Source: Oegoconia quadripuncta (taxonomy: Eukaryota; Arthropoda; Insecta; Lepidoptera; Autostichidae). From it: 64,000 nt of DNA. The notes under the pieces were generated by a model. The model ran no database searches. It worked only from the letters and a program-made list of their open reading frames with translations, and had not been told where the DNA came from. Numbering within the stretch: the first letter of the stretch is position 1; every line of letters starts with the position of its first letter. The DNA lies in NCBI GenBank assembly GCA_949316235.1, contig OX438749.1:21158414-21222413 (forward strand), given 5' to 3'. A program made the position numbers and the translations under genes. Of this stretch, positions 10,735-21,410 are shown piece after piece.

Positions 10735-11093
10735 ATTTTTTTTTATGCGTTTCATAGTGCCCCGAAGGCTACACCGTGACCGCGGTTAGCGCTTGATCTC
10801 AATCACACCTGATGTTAAATGAAGATGAGACCGAAGGTGAAAAGTACTGACCCTGAAACCCCAACATTTGGGGAACTGGCTATCTTATCTTTGACAACAG
10901 GAACACAAACAATGCTATTAACATTGCTGTTTGGCAGCAGATTAGATAAGATGGTGGTAGCTAGCCAGGCGGACATTTAAAATGCCCTTCCACCACCCAA
11001 ACCGAGTACTAAACATGTACCCCGCTGGGGATCGAGCCCGCGACCTCCGATTCGTAAATCCGATGTTGTTTAAATTGAGACACGGAGGCGGTT
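10735..11093 (-). mobile_element. SINE1 copy
   Basis: Full-length on the minus strand, from the AACCGCCTCCGTG head (ending 11093) to the A-run at about 10735. About 25 extra bases interrupt the 3' part (GTGCCCCGAAGGC on the plus strand near 10757-10785). Confidence 0.85.
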
Positions 11094-11119
11094 GAAATGG
11101 CCCGAATGCAATGTATTTG

Positions 11120-11545
11120 ACATTGGCTCACGGCTTCGCCTGCTTGGATAAACTTTATTGCGGATATATTTAATTTATTTACTCTCTTTATCGGGATAAA
11201 AATTATCCTATGTTTCAATCCAGGGTATGTTCTCCCAAATCCGTTCATAGGTTAAGCCGTGATTGAGCAGCAAACAAACAAACTAACACCTAAATTTTGC
11301 ATTTATAATATTACCAGTTTTCCGCCCGCGGCTTCACCTGCTTGGAATAGCTTTATCGCGGACATGTTTAATTTAGTAATTCCCGTGTGATAAACACACG
11401 GGAACTACTCACTTTATCGAGATAAAAAATATCCTATGTCTTAATCCAGGGTATATACGAAATTTCATCCAAATCCGTTCATATGTTTCGCCGTGATTGA
11501 GCAACAAACAAATAAACAAACAAACAAACAAACTTTCGCACTTAC
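11120..11545 (+). repeat. Two adjacent head-to-tail 'Lep repeat' copies
   Basis: Copy A is about 11120-11310 and copy B 11322-11545. Both have GGCTTC-CCTGCTTGG, TTTATCG-GATAAAA, AATCCAGGGTAT, CAAATCCGTTCAT, GTGATTGAGCA and a (CAAA)n run. Copy B carries a perfect hairpin CCCGTGTG...CACACGGG near 11383-11403. No protein is encoded. Confidence 0.6.
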
Positions 11546-11548
11546 TAC

Positions 11549-11830
11549 GCCCTGTTTGGTGTAGCGGTTAGCAACTCTGACCTGACCACTATACCAAAAG
11601 GTTGCGGGTACGAATCCCGCTAGGGGCATATGTTTGTGTGATGAATACGGACATATGTGTACCCAAGTTATGGATGTTTTCATTTATAACAAGGATTTAT
11701 TTACAAAAAAATGTATTTATGTAGCATATCAACCATCTGGTATCCACAACACAAACCTATAGTACCTTACTGTGGAACTAGATGGCGCTGTGTGTATGTC
11801 TAAGGATATTTATATTGTATTATATGTATT
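11549..11830 (+). mobile_element. SINE2 copy, nearly full length
   Basis: The tRNA-like head has an A-box-like TGGTGTAGCGGTTAGCAAC and B-box-like GGTACGAATCCCGC. The body is GTTTGTGTGATGAATACGGA, ATCTGGTATCCACAACACAA, ATGGCGCTGTGTGTATGTC and the end AAGGATATTTATATT. It is a SINE head, not a functional tRNA. Confidence 0.85.
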
Positions 11831-11929
11831 ATAATAGTAGTTAGAAGTTAGATGTACTTATTGCATAAATATGTAAGTATAATCTTAAATTAAATAAACT
11901 AATTATCACTATGCTACAATCCGATCGAT

Positions 11930-12265
11930 CGATTCTCGAAGTTGTAAGCGAGTATGTCTATTTAGGACAAGAGATCCGACTAGACTAGACAGGTCCAACT
12001 TCGAGAGACGGCCTATCGACGATTTCAACTCGAATGGGCAGCGTTCCGGAACCTGCCAACGTTTTCTCGTCCAAAATACCTCAGTGCTTGGAGATTTCTT
12101 TAATCAATGTGTGTTACCAGTGATGAGTTACTGACACGTGGTCCCTCAAGCACAGTGTAGAGCTGTTCACTCACAAAGTGCAGGATACCTTAGGCCACTC
12201 CGTCCGGTCACTCTGTAAATCTACGGAGGAGGCCTATGTTCAGCAGTTGACATCCTCTGGCCAAA
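11930..12265 (+). pseudogene. RTE-like LINE RT C-terminal fragment
   Basis: The translation starts ILEVVSEYVYLGQEIRLD, then stops and shifts. Recognisable downstream pieces are FSSKIPQCLE and QCVLPVM (other frames), with a terminal block near 12219 resembling GEAYVQQ. YVYLGQ-I-L is the familiar block after the RT core of moth RTE-like elements. At least two stops and several indels kill it. Confidence 0.75.
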
Positions 12266-12371
12266 CTTTTAAAAATCCCTGAGAAACTATGAGCATTTTA
12301 TTATCATCCAAGTATACGATGCATCTATGTTAAAAATTAAATATCTTCCCAACGGCTGAACATGTTGATTC

Positions 12372-12456
12372 GACGACCGATTGTTGTAGTGGATAGTGAC
12401 CCTGACAGCGAAGCCAACGGTTGCGGGTACTCCCCCTTCCTGGTACTCTCGGGTAA
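12372..12456 (+). mobile_element. SINE3 head fragment
   Basis: It has GACCGATTGTTGTAGTGGAT, AGTGACCCTGACAGCGAAGC and GGTTGCGGGTAC, matching the SINE3 heads at 48825 and 14461-14683. It breaks off where J1 sequence begins. Confidence 0.75.
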
Positions 12457-12457
12457 A

Positions 12458-12725
12458 GTCAAAGTCAAAAATGCTTTATTTTGTAGGTACCAGAGTAACT
12501 TAAAATAGTCAATTTTAATGCAGTTTTCCCCTAAGAAGGACAAGCAAGAAACTCGAAGGGTTGCTCTTTTAAAATCAGGCTTTGATTTTACATGAAGGTT
12601 TTTATATTTCATTATTAATTGTGAAATAGCCTGGAATGCGAACGATCTGATCATGTCCAGGGATGATCATCACCTAAATAGTCTGATATTTTATAATATG
12701 CTTTATTAATTAGTTTCTGTTATAA
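12458..12725 (-). mobile_element. LINE J1 3' UTR fragment
   Basis: On the plus strand it starts GTCAAAGTCAAAAATGC and TTTATTTTGTAGGTACC. It shares the CAAGAAACTCGAAGGG and CCTGGAATGCGAACG blocks with the J1 copy at 7523-7776. The C-terminal codons are just reached (CTAAATAGTCTGATATT). Confidence 0.8.
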
Positions 12726-13375
12726 GTAAAAAGTAAGAATAACCTTTCTTTTAGTTATTCATTATCTCACAAAACTTCAAAGGAATCTTCTCTATTTTCT
12801 AAACTCCAAGCTCGTGACCTTTAAAAATTTCCGAGATTGTTACGGAGCTTGTTTCGTTTACATGAAAAATTCAAATATTAATTTGTGAGTACCTCGACAT
12901 GGGAAATTCTTGGAAGATCAACATTTGAAATTGTTTTTTTAAGTGAAAACGAATCGCAGACGGTCTCATAGCCTAATGGAAAATACTGTTACTGTTTGTA
13001 TTAAAAACGAGTCCTAGCTTTCCGTCCGCAGCTTTGCTTGCGTGAGTTAGTTTATCGCGGATTCTTATCTTATCTCATTTCATCCTCTTCCATCGTATTC
13101 ATCTCATGCAATCCCATCTCATCTCATCTGAAAGTGAGTAAGAAAATAGTTTATTCACTACTTAAAATTCATTTCATTACAATAGGTACATTATAATTTA
13201 CATTATTAAAAATCACATTGTTATGAACTAATGATTTACAGATAGTTATTAGGCCAGTAAGGATACTTTTAACCTTCTAAAATGTTAAAGCCGGTGTTTT
13301 TTACACATGGATAGAGTATTTCAGAGAGAGAATAAAAATATTTTCTAACAAATCGGAAGAAGTAAATAAATATAA
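12726..13375. other. Unassigned, with a Lep-repeat trace and short simple repeats
   Basis: A Lep-repeat fragment (CGTCCGCAGCTTTGCTTGCG) lies near 13022-13062, followed by a run of CATCTCATCTC-type units near 13085-13130. No gene. Confidence 0.4.
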
Positions 13376-14110
13376 ATAAATATCCTCGGACATGCACACA
13401 ATGCCATCCAGTTCCACAATAAGCAACTATAGGCTTGGATACCAGATGGTTGATATAAGATAAAGATAAATAAAGATAAAGATAAATTTATTAACATCAA
13501 ATCTAAGAGTTCAGATAAAAAGGAGAAACCTGAGTAACTCCGTAGATTTCCACGCCCTACATTAGGTCAACCTGTGTTGCAGGTACATGGCTTCACCTCG
13601 GATTACATCACCATTAGAAATTGTTATTAACCTAGCTAATTTTCTATATTTACTTACAAAACTATGGATATTAAAGTATTAATGAAGTACATACTAACCA
13701 TACTAATTACAGGCATATTATGTGCCTCTATAGCTAAATAGTAACAAATGTAATCTAAACCATGGCTGTTTTTGTTTGTGTATGAGCAATGCGGGCGTGT
13801 AAGAATGAGAGTGGGTCTACGTGTGGGTGTGGTAATGTGCGGGTGTGGTGATGTGTGGGTGTGATAATGTGTGCATGATGGTATGTGTGTTAGCATAAGA
13901 TAGGGATCCTACTATACCATCTATACTACTATATACTACATAAATACATATTTTTTTTGTAAATAAATACTTATTATAAATAAAACATCCATAACTAGGG
14001 TGCACATGTCCGTATTCATCATTCAAACATATGCCCCTAGCGGAATTCAAACCCGCGAACTTTTGGTATAGTGGTCAGAGTTTCTAACCACTACACTAAA
14101 CAAATATAGT
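13376..14110 (-). mobile_element. SINE2 split by a 470-bp insertion
   Basis: The 3' part (13376-13455, ATGCCATCCAGTTCCAC to CAGATGGTTGATAT) and the head with body (about 13925-14110, including TTTTGGTATAGTGGTCAGAG) fit together as one minus-strand SINE2. The intervening 13456-13924 begins with (AAGATA)n. That suggests the 3' tail of a minus-strand retroelement whose body runs toward 13924. No coding motif was seen in the insert. Confidence 0.7.
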
Positions 14111-14460
14111 CGTCAAATATAGTAGAGGTATTTAGTAATAAAACATAGACCATTAGATTAAAATTACCACAGTGAATTTCATTGCGTCGGAAAATATACT
14201 CCTGTAACTATATTCAAAAAAATCGACCAATAAATTCTTTATATTTATGAAAAATTTCACCGAGGGCAAATACACGACTCAAAACTATTTTAGAAAATAT
14301 ATAGTATCCATTGATAAACTTCTTAGAAAATTATTTAAAGAGATCTTAGCGTCTTCTACAACGCAATGAAATTGACGGTGGTAACTTCAATTTCATATTG
14401 TATTTTTCATATCTAAATACCTATACCATATGTATATATAATAATATAATAATAATAATA
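14111..14460. other. Unassigned AT-rich sequence
   Basis: It ends in an (AAT)n run at about 14440-14460 that leads into SINE3. No gene. Confidence 0.4.
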
Positions 14461-14988
14461 AATATTTCGGACGCTTACACCAATCCTCCAGTCCCAAACT
14501 AAGCAAAGCTTGTGCTATAGATACTAGATAACGGATAAACATACATAAATATTTATATATAAACATCCATGACTCGGGAATAAATGTTCGTATTCATCAC
14601 ACAAACATTTACCCCTCGCGGGATTCGAACCCACAACCGTTGGTTTCGCTGATAGGGTCACTATCCACTACAGCAATCGGTCGTCATGTTGTCGTAAAGT
14701 ATGTATGTATGTAACTTGGACCGACGATCATTTCTTTGCACTTTAATCGCTCAGGTACCTAGTCGATTATTTTGTAATTAGATGCCCAATTGGTAGGAAT
14801 TGCTAGGATTTGAAATAAAAAATGACATATTTTTTGGATAGATAGGATTTTCATGTAATTTTTTTTTTCACTCATCTATTTGGCAATAAATATAGAAACA
14901 GACTCGTACTTAGATTTCTTTTCTAACATAGATTAGACGAATTACTGTTACTAGCATACGCTATAGATATAATATAAATTAAAAACTA
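14461..14988 (-). repeat. SINE3 plus about 300 bp of shared flank, copy 1
   Basis: SINE3 occupies about 14461-14683 (minus): head GACCGATTG, B-box-like GGTTGTGGGTTCGAATCCCG and end CGAAATATT. The next roughly 300 bp (GTATGTATGTATGTAACTTG to ATAATATAAATTAAAAA) also match 28670-28968. So the two copies share far more than a SINE. Confidence 0.8.
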
Positions 14989-15320
14989 TTATATACTATT
15001 GTTATTTAGTTAAAGTTATAATGTTATATCTGCATCTTGATAAGTTAAGGAAGAGTGGATCTTTCTGGCACAGGCATTTTGATGCTTATCAGAAAGATCC
15101 CACAACACATTGATAATTGTATGATTTGGAAAACAAATAAACTATTTTGTTTTTTTTTTGTATTTTAATCAATCTACAGAATGGTTGGAAAATATATTTC
15201 TTCTATTACTGATAGATACTCTATCCTTCTACAATAATCAGAAACTTTAAGATTATAGGAAGTTACACCACAAAAAATAAGTATATTTACTGGACCAGTA
15301 GTGAATGGGTAACTACTCAT
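14989..15320. other. Unassigned sequence
   Basis: It contains a TTTGTTTTTTTTTTG stretch and AGATCCCACAACACATTG. No element or gene identified. Confidence 0.35.
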
Positions 15321-15324
15321 CTAA

Positions 15325-15600
15325 TAAATAAATATCCTTAGACAAACATAAACTTATAAAATTTACAAAAAAAATGTATTTGTGTAGTTTATCACCCATC
15401 TGGTATCCATAACACAAGCCTAGATGCTTACTGTGGACCTAAATGGCGCTGTGTGTTTGTGCAAAGAAATTTATTATTATTATTATAAAGCGCCATCTAG
15501 TGCCACATTAAGAATTTTTTTTTTTATGCACAACGGCTCGATACCCGACCTCAATCACACCTGTTATAAGTTTGTGTTATAGATACTACTTGGTTGATAT
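15325..15600. mobile_element. Two opposed SINE2 fragments, one holding a SINE1 tail
   Basis: A plus-strand SINE2 3' half (about 15356-15478: ATCTGGTATCCATAACACAA, ATGGCGCTGTGTG) faces a minus-strand SINE2 piece (about 15488-15600: CGCCATCTAGTGCCAC, then TAGATACTACTTGGTTGATA). The second is interrupted by a SINE1 3' end (about 15516-15568, TTTTTTATGCACAACGG). The opposed halves could fold into a hairpin. Confidence 0.65.
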
Positions 15601-15601
15601 A

Positions 15602-16038
15602 TTAGGTCCTTACCTATGAAATTGGCGTTTTGTATGAAGAATTTCATTAAGACTGTTTTATCCATACAAACATTTTTGATTTTTTTTGGGAACGGCAAAT
15701 CCAAATTTAGCTAAACTTTGTGTGTATTATCGGATAACATTAAGTTAAGTATAGGCAGCGTTAATTTTTAAAAGTAACCGCTTTATAAAAGTTTCAGCGA
15801 ATCTAAGAATTGATTATGGGAAGCACATGAAAAGAGCTCTGTTAATTTTTTTTTATTATGTGATTTAACCCAGAAATTTAAAAGTATTTCATGTGAAACC
15901 TTGAAATAATATTCCATTTTTTCAAATAAAAAACAAATTTGGATATAGCTTTGAAAATCGCAGGAATATGACATACATATGACATAAAATCGTACATATG
16001 ATTAACGAAGAAAAAAAACTCCAATTTCATAGATCCAA
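15602..16038. mobile_element. TA-flanked MITE, copy 2 (inverted)
   Basis: It begins TTAGGTCCTTACCTATGAAA at 15602 and ends CATAGATCCAA at 16038, with TA on both outer sides (15600-15601, 16039-16040). The interior matches copy 1 in reverse orientation. Confidence 0.8.
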
Positions 16039-16680
16039 TATTACTGACATACCTAATTTTTTTTTGGATTTACTTAAATGATATTATTAAGTCTATTTCC
16101 TCTGAATGTTCTAAGTTTTCAATTTTTAAACAACCTTATCCAACTTCTAAAGTATAATAAAGTCGCCTCTTTATTCCCGACGAGCTCAGAGGATTTTCAA
16201 AACAAATAAGAAACCCCTTTGTAAAGTACGAACTCGGCGATATTGAATCCGATCCTTTCATGATTCTGCAAAAGGAATGCTCACGTTTTATTCCAATATC
16301 ACTCTATCGGTTGGTTTGAGATGCACATTTCTGCAGCCAGAGTGCAGGCAACTTGCGGTAGCTCTGTTGAAAGATTGAGCAAAGATTTATTTGAAAAATT
16401 GAAAAGTGGGCTGTATGGTTTCGGCTCATAATTAAAATGATAACCCTTCCTCCGTAGTCGGGTTATAAAAAGAATAGAATCAACAAGACTATAAGCGGCT
16501 ATGGGATATCAACAAAAATATCTATACGGTCTAACACAATTAACCCGACAAACGTTTCAGAGTGCATGTATAGGATGTACCCATTACGAAAAAAATAAAA
16601 ATAAAACATTAAAGTTAACAGATTTTATTCAAAAAATAAAATTTAGAAATGTAAATTTTGTGAGTTGGACATTAATGGCC
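16039..16680. other. Unassigned, possibly unique sequence
   Basis: A short open frame at 16501-16734 has no motif. R1-like TAGTCGGGTTATAAAA occurs near 16456. No gene is claimed. Confidence 0.35.
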
Positions 16681-16689
16681 GCGCGCTCT

Positions 16690-16870
16690 AAGTACTTTGC
16701 CACAACACACAAACACGTGCCGCGGTATCTTTGAAGACGAAGAAGGTGAAAGCTCGCCGCCGGCGCTTGCCCCGGCGCCGCCGCGACTTGCTGTGATTGG
16801 TTGCGCCCTGTGCCACATGTGCCCCAAGGGCTTTGGCGTCTTCCATAACAATGGAACGTTGCCTGTTTTT
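16690..16870. other. Isolated GC-rich block
   Basis: This stretch is strikingly GC- and CpG-rich for the window. It contains an E-box-like CACGTG near 16715, GCCGCCGGCGC, CCCCGGCGCCGCCGCG and a CCAAT-box-like GATTGGTTGCGCC. Both strands have short open frames across it (plus 16697-16879, minus 16688-16936, the latter with a basic RRRRGKRRRR run). A promoter-like region or the edge of an unrecognised element are both possible. Confidence 0.3.
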
Positions 16871-17084
16871 TCTCATTGATAAAACAAGGTAGAATCGAAA
16901 TGAAGTAAGTCTGTTAATGTGTATTTTCATTTGCACTTACATTTATTTTTTACTCGGAAGTAAAAATTTTAAGGCTAGTTTTTTTTAATGAATATATTAT
17001 TTTATTGTCACGTACGTGCAATTGCCAAATTTGTCGGGTTAATTTTGTTAGACCTTATATAGTTACTTGTGTATTTTTGTATAC

Positions 17085-17195
17085 TTCGAAAGGTGAACCG
17101 TGGATGTTGTTTAAAGCATTAAACTTTGGAACATCCATCCAACTTATGTTTGGTTTATATCTGACCACCCCATTTGGGATAAAAGTCGTGACAGT
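17085..17195 (+). repeat. Dispersed repeat R5 copy
   Basis: CTTCGAAAGGTGAACCGTGG and CTGACCACCCCATTTGGGAT are shared with 28330-28420 and 39186-39275, and inverted at 47310-47362. Class unknown. Confidence 0.55.
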
Positions 17196-17254
17196 ATGTA
17201 TGAATGAATTCACAACCAAAATACACACTTAAGTAACCAAATAGATTGAGCAAG

Positions 17255-17840
17255 AAGAGATGAGAATGATGAAACTTAAATGGCAGTGGGCGGGGCACAT
17301 TGCTCGTAGGACCGGGATGGAAATGTTCTAGTGGCGACCACGCACCGAAAGACGCAGCGTGGGTGGGCCCCCCACGAGGAGGACCGACGGTTTGATAAAG
17401 ATCGTTTTCGATTCGTTTTGTATTTTTGTATTGTATTACTTCTGCCTAGAAACTACACAATTAGTCACTATTCCAAATTCACAGATTCTTCATTCTTCAG
17501 GATTTTTTCCATCCATCCACATGCACATTATGCTCACTCACACACACGCATACACACACACTGACACAAAAATACACCAAAATTTATTCTTTCATTCTCC
17601 GTAGCTGAATATATGTATTTTTTTTTGTAATCTGTGGCTAATGGTGCTGGTGTTACAATTAACCATATTAGTTTGTAAATTAGTCTATAAGTAGGTAACA
17701 GTTATTGTAATACTGTTTGTTAGTCTTAAATAAATTAAAAAAAAAGCCGCTGGTGTGCCGGCAGCGCAGGACCGATAGTTGTGGAGATCTTTGGGGGAGG
17801 CTTTTGTCCAGCAGTGAACGTCTATCGGCTGATGATGATG
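17255..17840 (+). pseudogene. RTE-like LINE C-terminus split by an A-tailed insertion
   Basis: The first part (17255-17398) translates to MRMMKLKWQWAGHIARR, then a stop and RRSVGGPPTRRTD. The last part (about 17747-17840) has GGAGATCTTTGGGGGAGGC and TTTTGTCCAGCAGTG, with a (GAT)n tail. About 350 bp between them (17399-17746) ends in an A-rich run (AAATTAAAAAAAAAG), consistent with a retroposed insert, with a microsatellite-like CACACACAC stretch inside. No TSD could be fixed. Confidence 0.65.
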
Positions 17841-18054
17841 ACTCCACGCGTCCCTGAGAAAAAGGATCTTGATGCACAGACAGACAACGAAGTGATCCCA
17901 CCGGTGTTTCTTTTTCTTTTTGAGGTCGGAATCTTAAAAAAGGAAAAAATAATTACACAATAAACCAAACTAGACTTTTTTTTGTAACATTCATTAGAAT
18001 TTCTAAAACATTATGTTCCCAGCTGATGCCAAAAATACTTGTTGTAACTTGTAA

Positions 18055-18170
18055 CTTTTTTTTTATGCACGCGTTAGCACTTGACCTCAGTTACACCTGA
18101 TGTTAAGTGAAAATTAAGAAGAAGAAGAAACTTCTCGCCCCTTTGCCGCCCTCTCATATAAAAAAAAAAA
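18055..18170 (-). mobile_element. SINE1 3' tail and J3-type LINE end
   Basis: TTTTTTTTATGCACGCGTTAGCAC to ATGTTAAGTGAAAAT is the SINE1 end on the minus strand. About 18138-18172 (TTTGCCGCCCTCTCATATAA) is the plus-strand terminal piece of the LINE family at 32797-33072. Confidence 0.65.
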
Positions 18171-19515
18171 AAACTTACATCAAAAGAACAAAAAAGAACT
18201 CTTGCAAGTATACTATTGTTTGTTTGTTTGCAAACGCTTCACTGTACCAAGTAACACACATGATACATTAAATCGAAAGAGTGTACAATTGTTTATTTAC
18301 TAGCAATTGCCACCCTTATTAATAAATCGTTCTTGGGGTTGAGATCGCGTCACAGTCTCAAGACCATTTTTTTTTTGATACTGTTTTAATATGCAACAGA
18401 TTCTCAAGCGTCAACTTAGGGCCACGACAATCTTGAGTACGGTTTATTAATACGGGCCTTAATATCTTGGTCTCTTTTTCTTATGAACTCCCGACGAAAA
18501 ACGACGGGTGTTACGTGTTTGACCCCGTTGTGTATGGTTCATAAAGTATGTGATAGTTTACTATTTTTTTTTTATATTTAATATTATATTCAATACAAAT
18601 ACTCTTTATTGCACAAAATAATTTTTTCATGATAACAATAGAACACAATTTAACACATTTTCGAAGACATTTAACTTTTAACACGGTTGGTTTGACTTAT
18701 CGGGATAATATAAATATAATTGTTAAATTCTCGTTCTTTTTAAATTTCCAATTTATTATTAGCCTCAGATGAGACAGAGATTTTAAAGTTACCACTACAA
18801 AAATGCGATGTATTATTGAAATAAAATACAGAATTTTTAACATAAAAATCCACAAAACCTGGGAAAAACAAACACATAAACCAGGATATCACGTCGAGAG
18901 GGTTATATATGGTCCCAATAGAGGATAGTTTTAAGATAGATAAAATTCACGATCCCATTCTGTTAGAATAGGAGAATTTTCACGCTCTCCCAACGATAAA
19001 GTGAATGTCACTCGGGGGAAACTGTGTCACTTTGAATCGCTTCATTTTTAATGTACTCACCTACTTGAGTTTTATCTGATTGTGAAGTGGAGTGTATGAG
19101 GAAATGGATTTAGAGACTCATAGTTCTTTATTTCCATAACCATCATTGGAGTACAGTTACATACAACTAAAAGTATACACAATAGCGTGCTAGATCTATG
19201 GCATTATTATATCGTGGAAGCTAAGCAAGCCACATTACCTATTATAATTTTTTAATCGCGGGGAAACGCATTACGCGTACCGCTCGCCTGGGGCCCACGC
19301 GGCGACGGCGAGACGGCCCTGTCGCGCCTCACACCGCAATCAGCATAAGTCCGCCGTTGTACTCATACTCTGTACCTATGTAAAATTAATGTATCGCCTT
19401 TTTATACAATAAAGCGTTTACAAACAAACAAATAAACAAACAAACGCATCAATAACAAACATCCCACAAACAGGACATACACACGACCCCATCAAATACA
19501 TAACACGTTTTTACA
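18171..19515. other. Unassigned; scattered repeat traces
   Basis: A (TGTAT)-tail repeat trace (CAATACAAATACTCTTTATTGC) lies near 18591. A LINE-like 3' end with AATAAAGCGTTTAC followed by (CAAA)n lies near 19405-19445, preceded by a GC-rich patch at 19250-19340. No coding remnant was recognised. Confidence 0.4.
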
Positions 19516-19920
19516 ATACAATACAAGACAACGCAACACAACACAACACAACACAATACAACACAACACAACACAACACAACACAGCACAACACAGCACA
19601 GCACAGCACAGCACAGCACAGCACAGCACAGCACAGCACAGCACAGCACAGCACAGCACAGCACAGCACAGCACAGCACAGCACAGCACAGCACAGCACA
19701 GCACAGCACAGCACAGCACAGCACAGCACCGCCCAGCGCAGCGCAGCGCAGCGCAGCGCAGCGCAGCGCAGCGCAGCGCAGCACAGCACAGCACAGCACA
19801 GCACAGCACAGCACAGCACAGCACAGCACAGCACAGCACAGCACAGCACAGCACAGCACAGCACAGCACAACACAACACAACACAACACAACACAACACA
19901 ACACAATACAATACAATACA
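19516..19920. repeat. Layered pentanucleotide array, about 405 bp
   Basis: In-phase pentamers are arranged almost symmetrically. ATACA units lie at both edges, then ACACA, then long GCACA blocks (about 19584-19725 and 19781-19870), with a central block of nine GCGCA units at 19736-19780. The right edge joins AATATACTTTATTATA, recalling the AATACACTTTATTGC tail repeat. The overlapping long open frames (about 136-155 codons of C-V-L / C-A-V-L) exist only because the pentamer lacks stops. Confidence 0.92.
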
Positions 19921-20550
19921 AATATACTTTATTATATAATATTAGAAAATATTAGCTGAATAACGGCTTCCTCTATTTGTTTACAAGCAACCTAATAGGA
20001 AAAGAAAAAAAACAGCTACATTATTGATTTATGAAAGGAAGTCATTTATCGGATGGAAAACTGGCTCAGTTCAGGACCTATTGACCCCATAAGACAGTGC
20101 CTCTTGATATTATTATATCAATAACAAAGTTAAAGATAAGTTTTGGGATGTTAGTGTATGGTACAAGTGACAAGGGTCGATTTAATAAATGGCGGCACGG
20201 GCAACATAGCCAAGTCTGAAAAATATATTTATAAATGAGATGAAATAAAGTTGTGTTTAACAGAAAAACCACAAAATATTTAATTTATAAAATTAAGCTT
20301 TGTATAAACTGGAAGCGGGAATTTAGGTAAAATTGTGCATTGGAGGTGCGCATATAAATAAGGACTAATTCACTTTTGTATAAATTTCATACTGAAAAAA
20401 TTGATTTTGTATGAAAATAATGAATACTTTGTTTTTAACTGAATTCGTCTCATGTTCATATTATTTTATACTCCCAATACTACCAGGAAGGCGTGATTAA
20501 AATCTTTTTGGTTCTTCAGGCCCCCGGTGTATACCAGACCTAACTATATA
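19921..20550. other. Unassigned sequence, no gene seen
   Basis: AT-rich. Short frames lack motifs. Confidence 0.4.
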
Positions 20551-20552
20551 TA

Positions 20553-20805
20553 AATAAATATCCTAGCCCCTGTAGCATGACAGGCGTGATGAGGCTGGAC
20601 AATCACACAACGCCATCTAGTTCCACACTAAGCAACTAGGCTTGTATTATACATACCAGATGGTTGATAAACTACACAAATACCTGTTTTCATTTTCTAA
20701 ATTTATTCAATCCATAACTCGGTACACAAGACAAAAGCCAGTACAAACAAATGACCCTAGCGGGATTCGAACCCACGATTTCTAGATATAGTCGTCACTA
20801 TTATT
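20553..20805 (-). mobile_element. SINE2 copy, degraded
   Basis: CGCCATCTAGTTCCACACTA, CAGATGGTTGATAAACTAC and the head remnant GCGGGATTCGAACCCAC are recognisable. About 35 bp of foreign sequence (CCCCTGTAGCATGACAGGCG) replaces the usual 3' end. Confidence 0.75.
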
Positions 20806-20911
20806 ATTAAGAAGATTGCTAACTTCCAACAAAACTTGTGGGAACATGAAGTCATACCCATTATACACATATTAATGCAATTAAGATAGTGTCGGATTGT
20901 TACCAGCTAAT

Positions 20912-21410
20912 CAAAATTCAAAATCAAAAAAATATTTATTTCGTAGGATAAAAATTATCACTTGAAAACGTCACATTCTTTATCTTATTATTAAAGTTTT
21001 TGACATTATTGCTCATTCACAAAGCTGATTCCCCAGAGAAGAACGAGCAAGACACTCAAGGGTTGCTCATTTAAATAAATTTGGGTTACAATTATATTAT
21101 ATTGTATAACTTGACTGAATTTCGCCGAGCGGTCTATGTCCATGCTTGCTTATCATCCAGATAGTCAGAAATTTTATAAAAGCCTTTGGTAAATAATGTC
21201 TGTTTTATGATGGTTTTGAATTTATTTAAAGGTAAATTTTGAATGTCCACTGGAACCTTATTATAAAAGCGTATACATTGTCCCTTAAATGACTTAGTGA
21301 CTGTATAAACGGCTAACATGAACAGTAATTTAGATCTGGTATTAACCTTATGTATATCACTATTTTTCTTAAACGATTCTAGATTTTTATACACTTCAGA
21401 CAGCTGCCAG
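20912..21410 (-). pseudogene. Jockey-like LINE J2, C-terminus and 3' UTR
   Basis: The C-terminal frame (21134-21394) includes TKSFKGQCIRFYNKVPVDI, LPLNKFKTIIKQTLFTKG and the terminus DYLDDKQAWT. The UTR runs to about 20912 and ends in AAATC-like units. Near-identical copies lie at 27150-27720 and 41398-41935. A small indel has damaged the stretch that reads HVSRLHKV elsewhere. The RT core is absent. Confidence 0.88.

Noticed and set aside
16688..16936. Minus frame with an RRRRGKRRRR basic run
   Set aside because: It arises from the GC-rich block. Without homology or a splice context it is not supportable as a coding exon.
19449..19921. Three overlapping open frames of 136-155 codons on the minus strand
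   Set aside because: They are translations of a stop-free pentamer array and repeat C-A-V-L in every frame. Not a gene.
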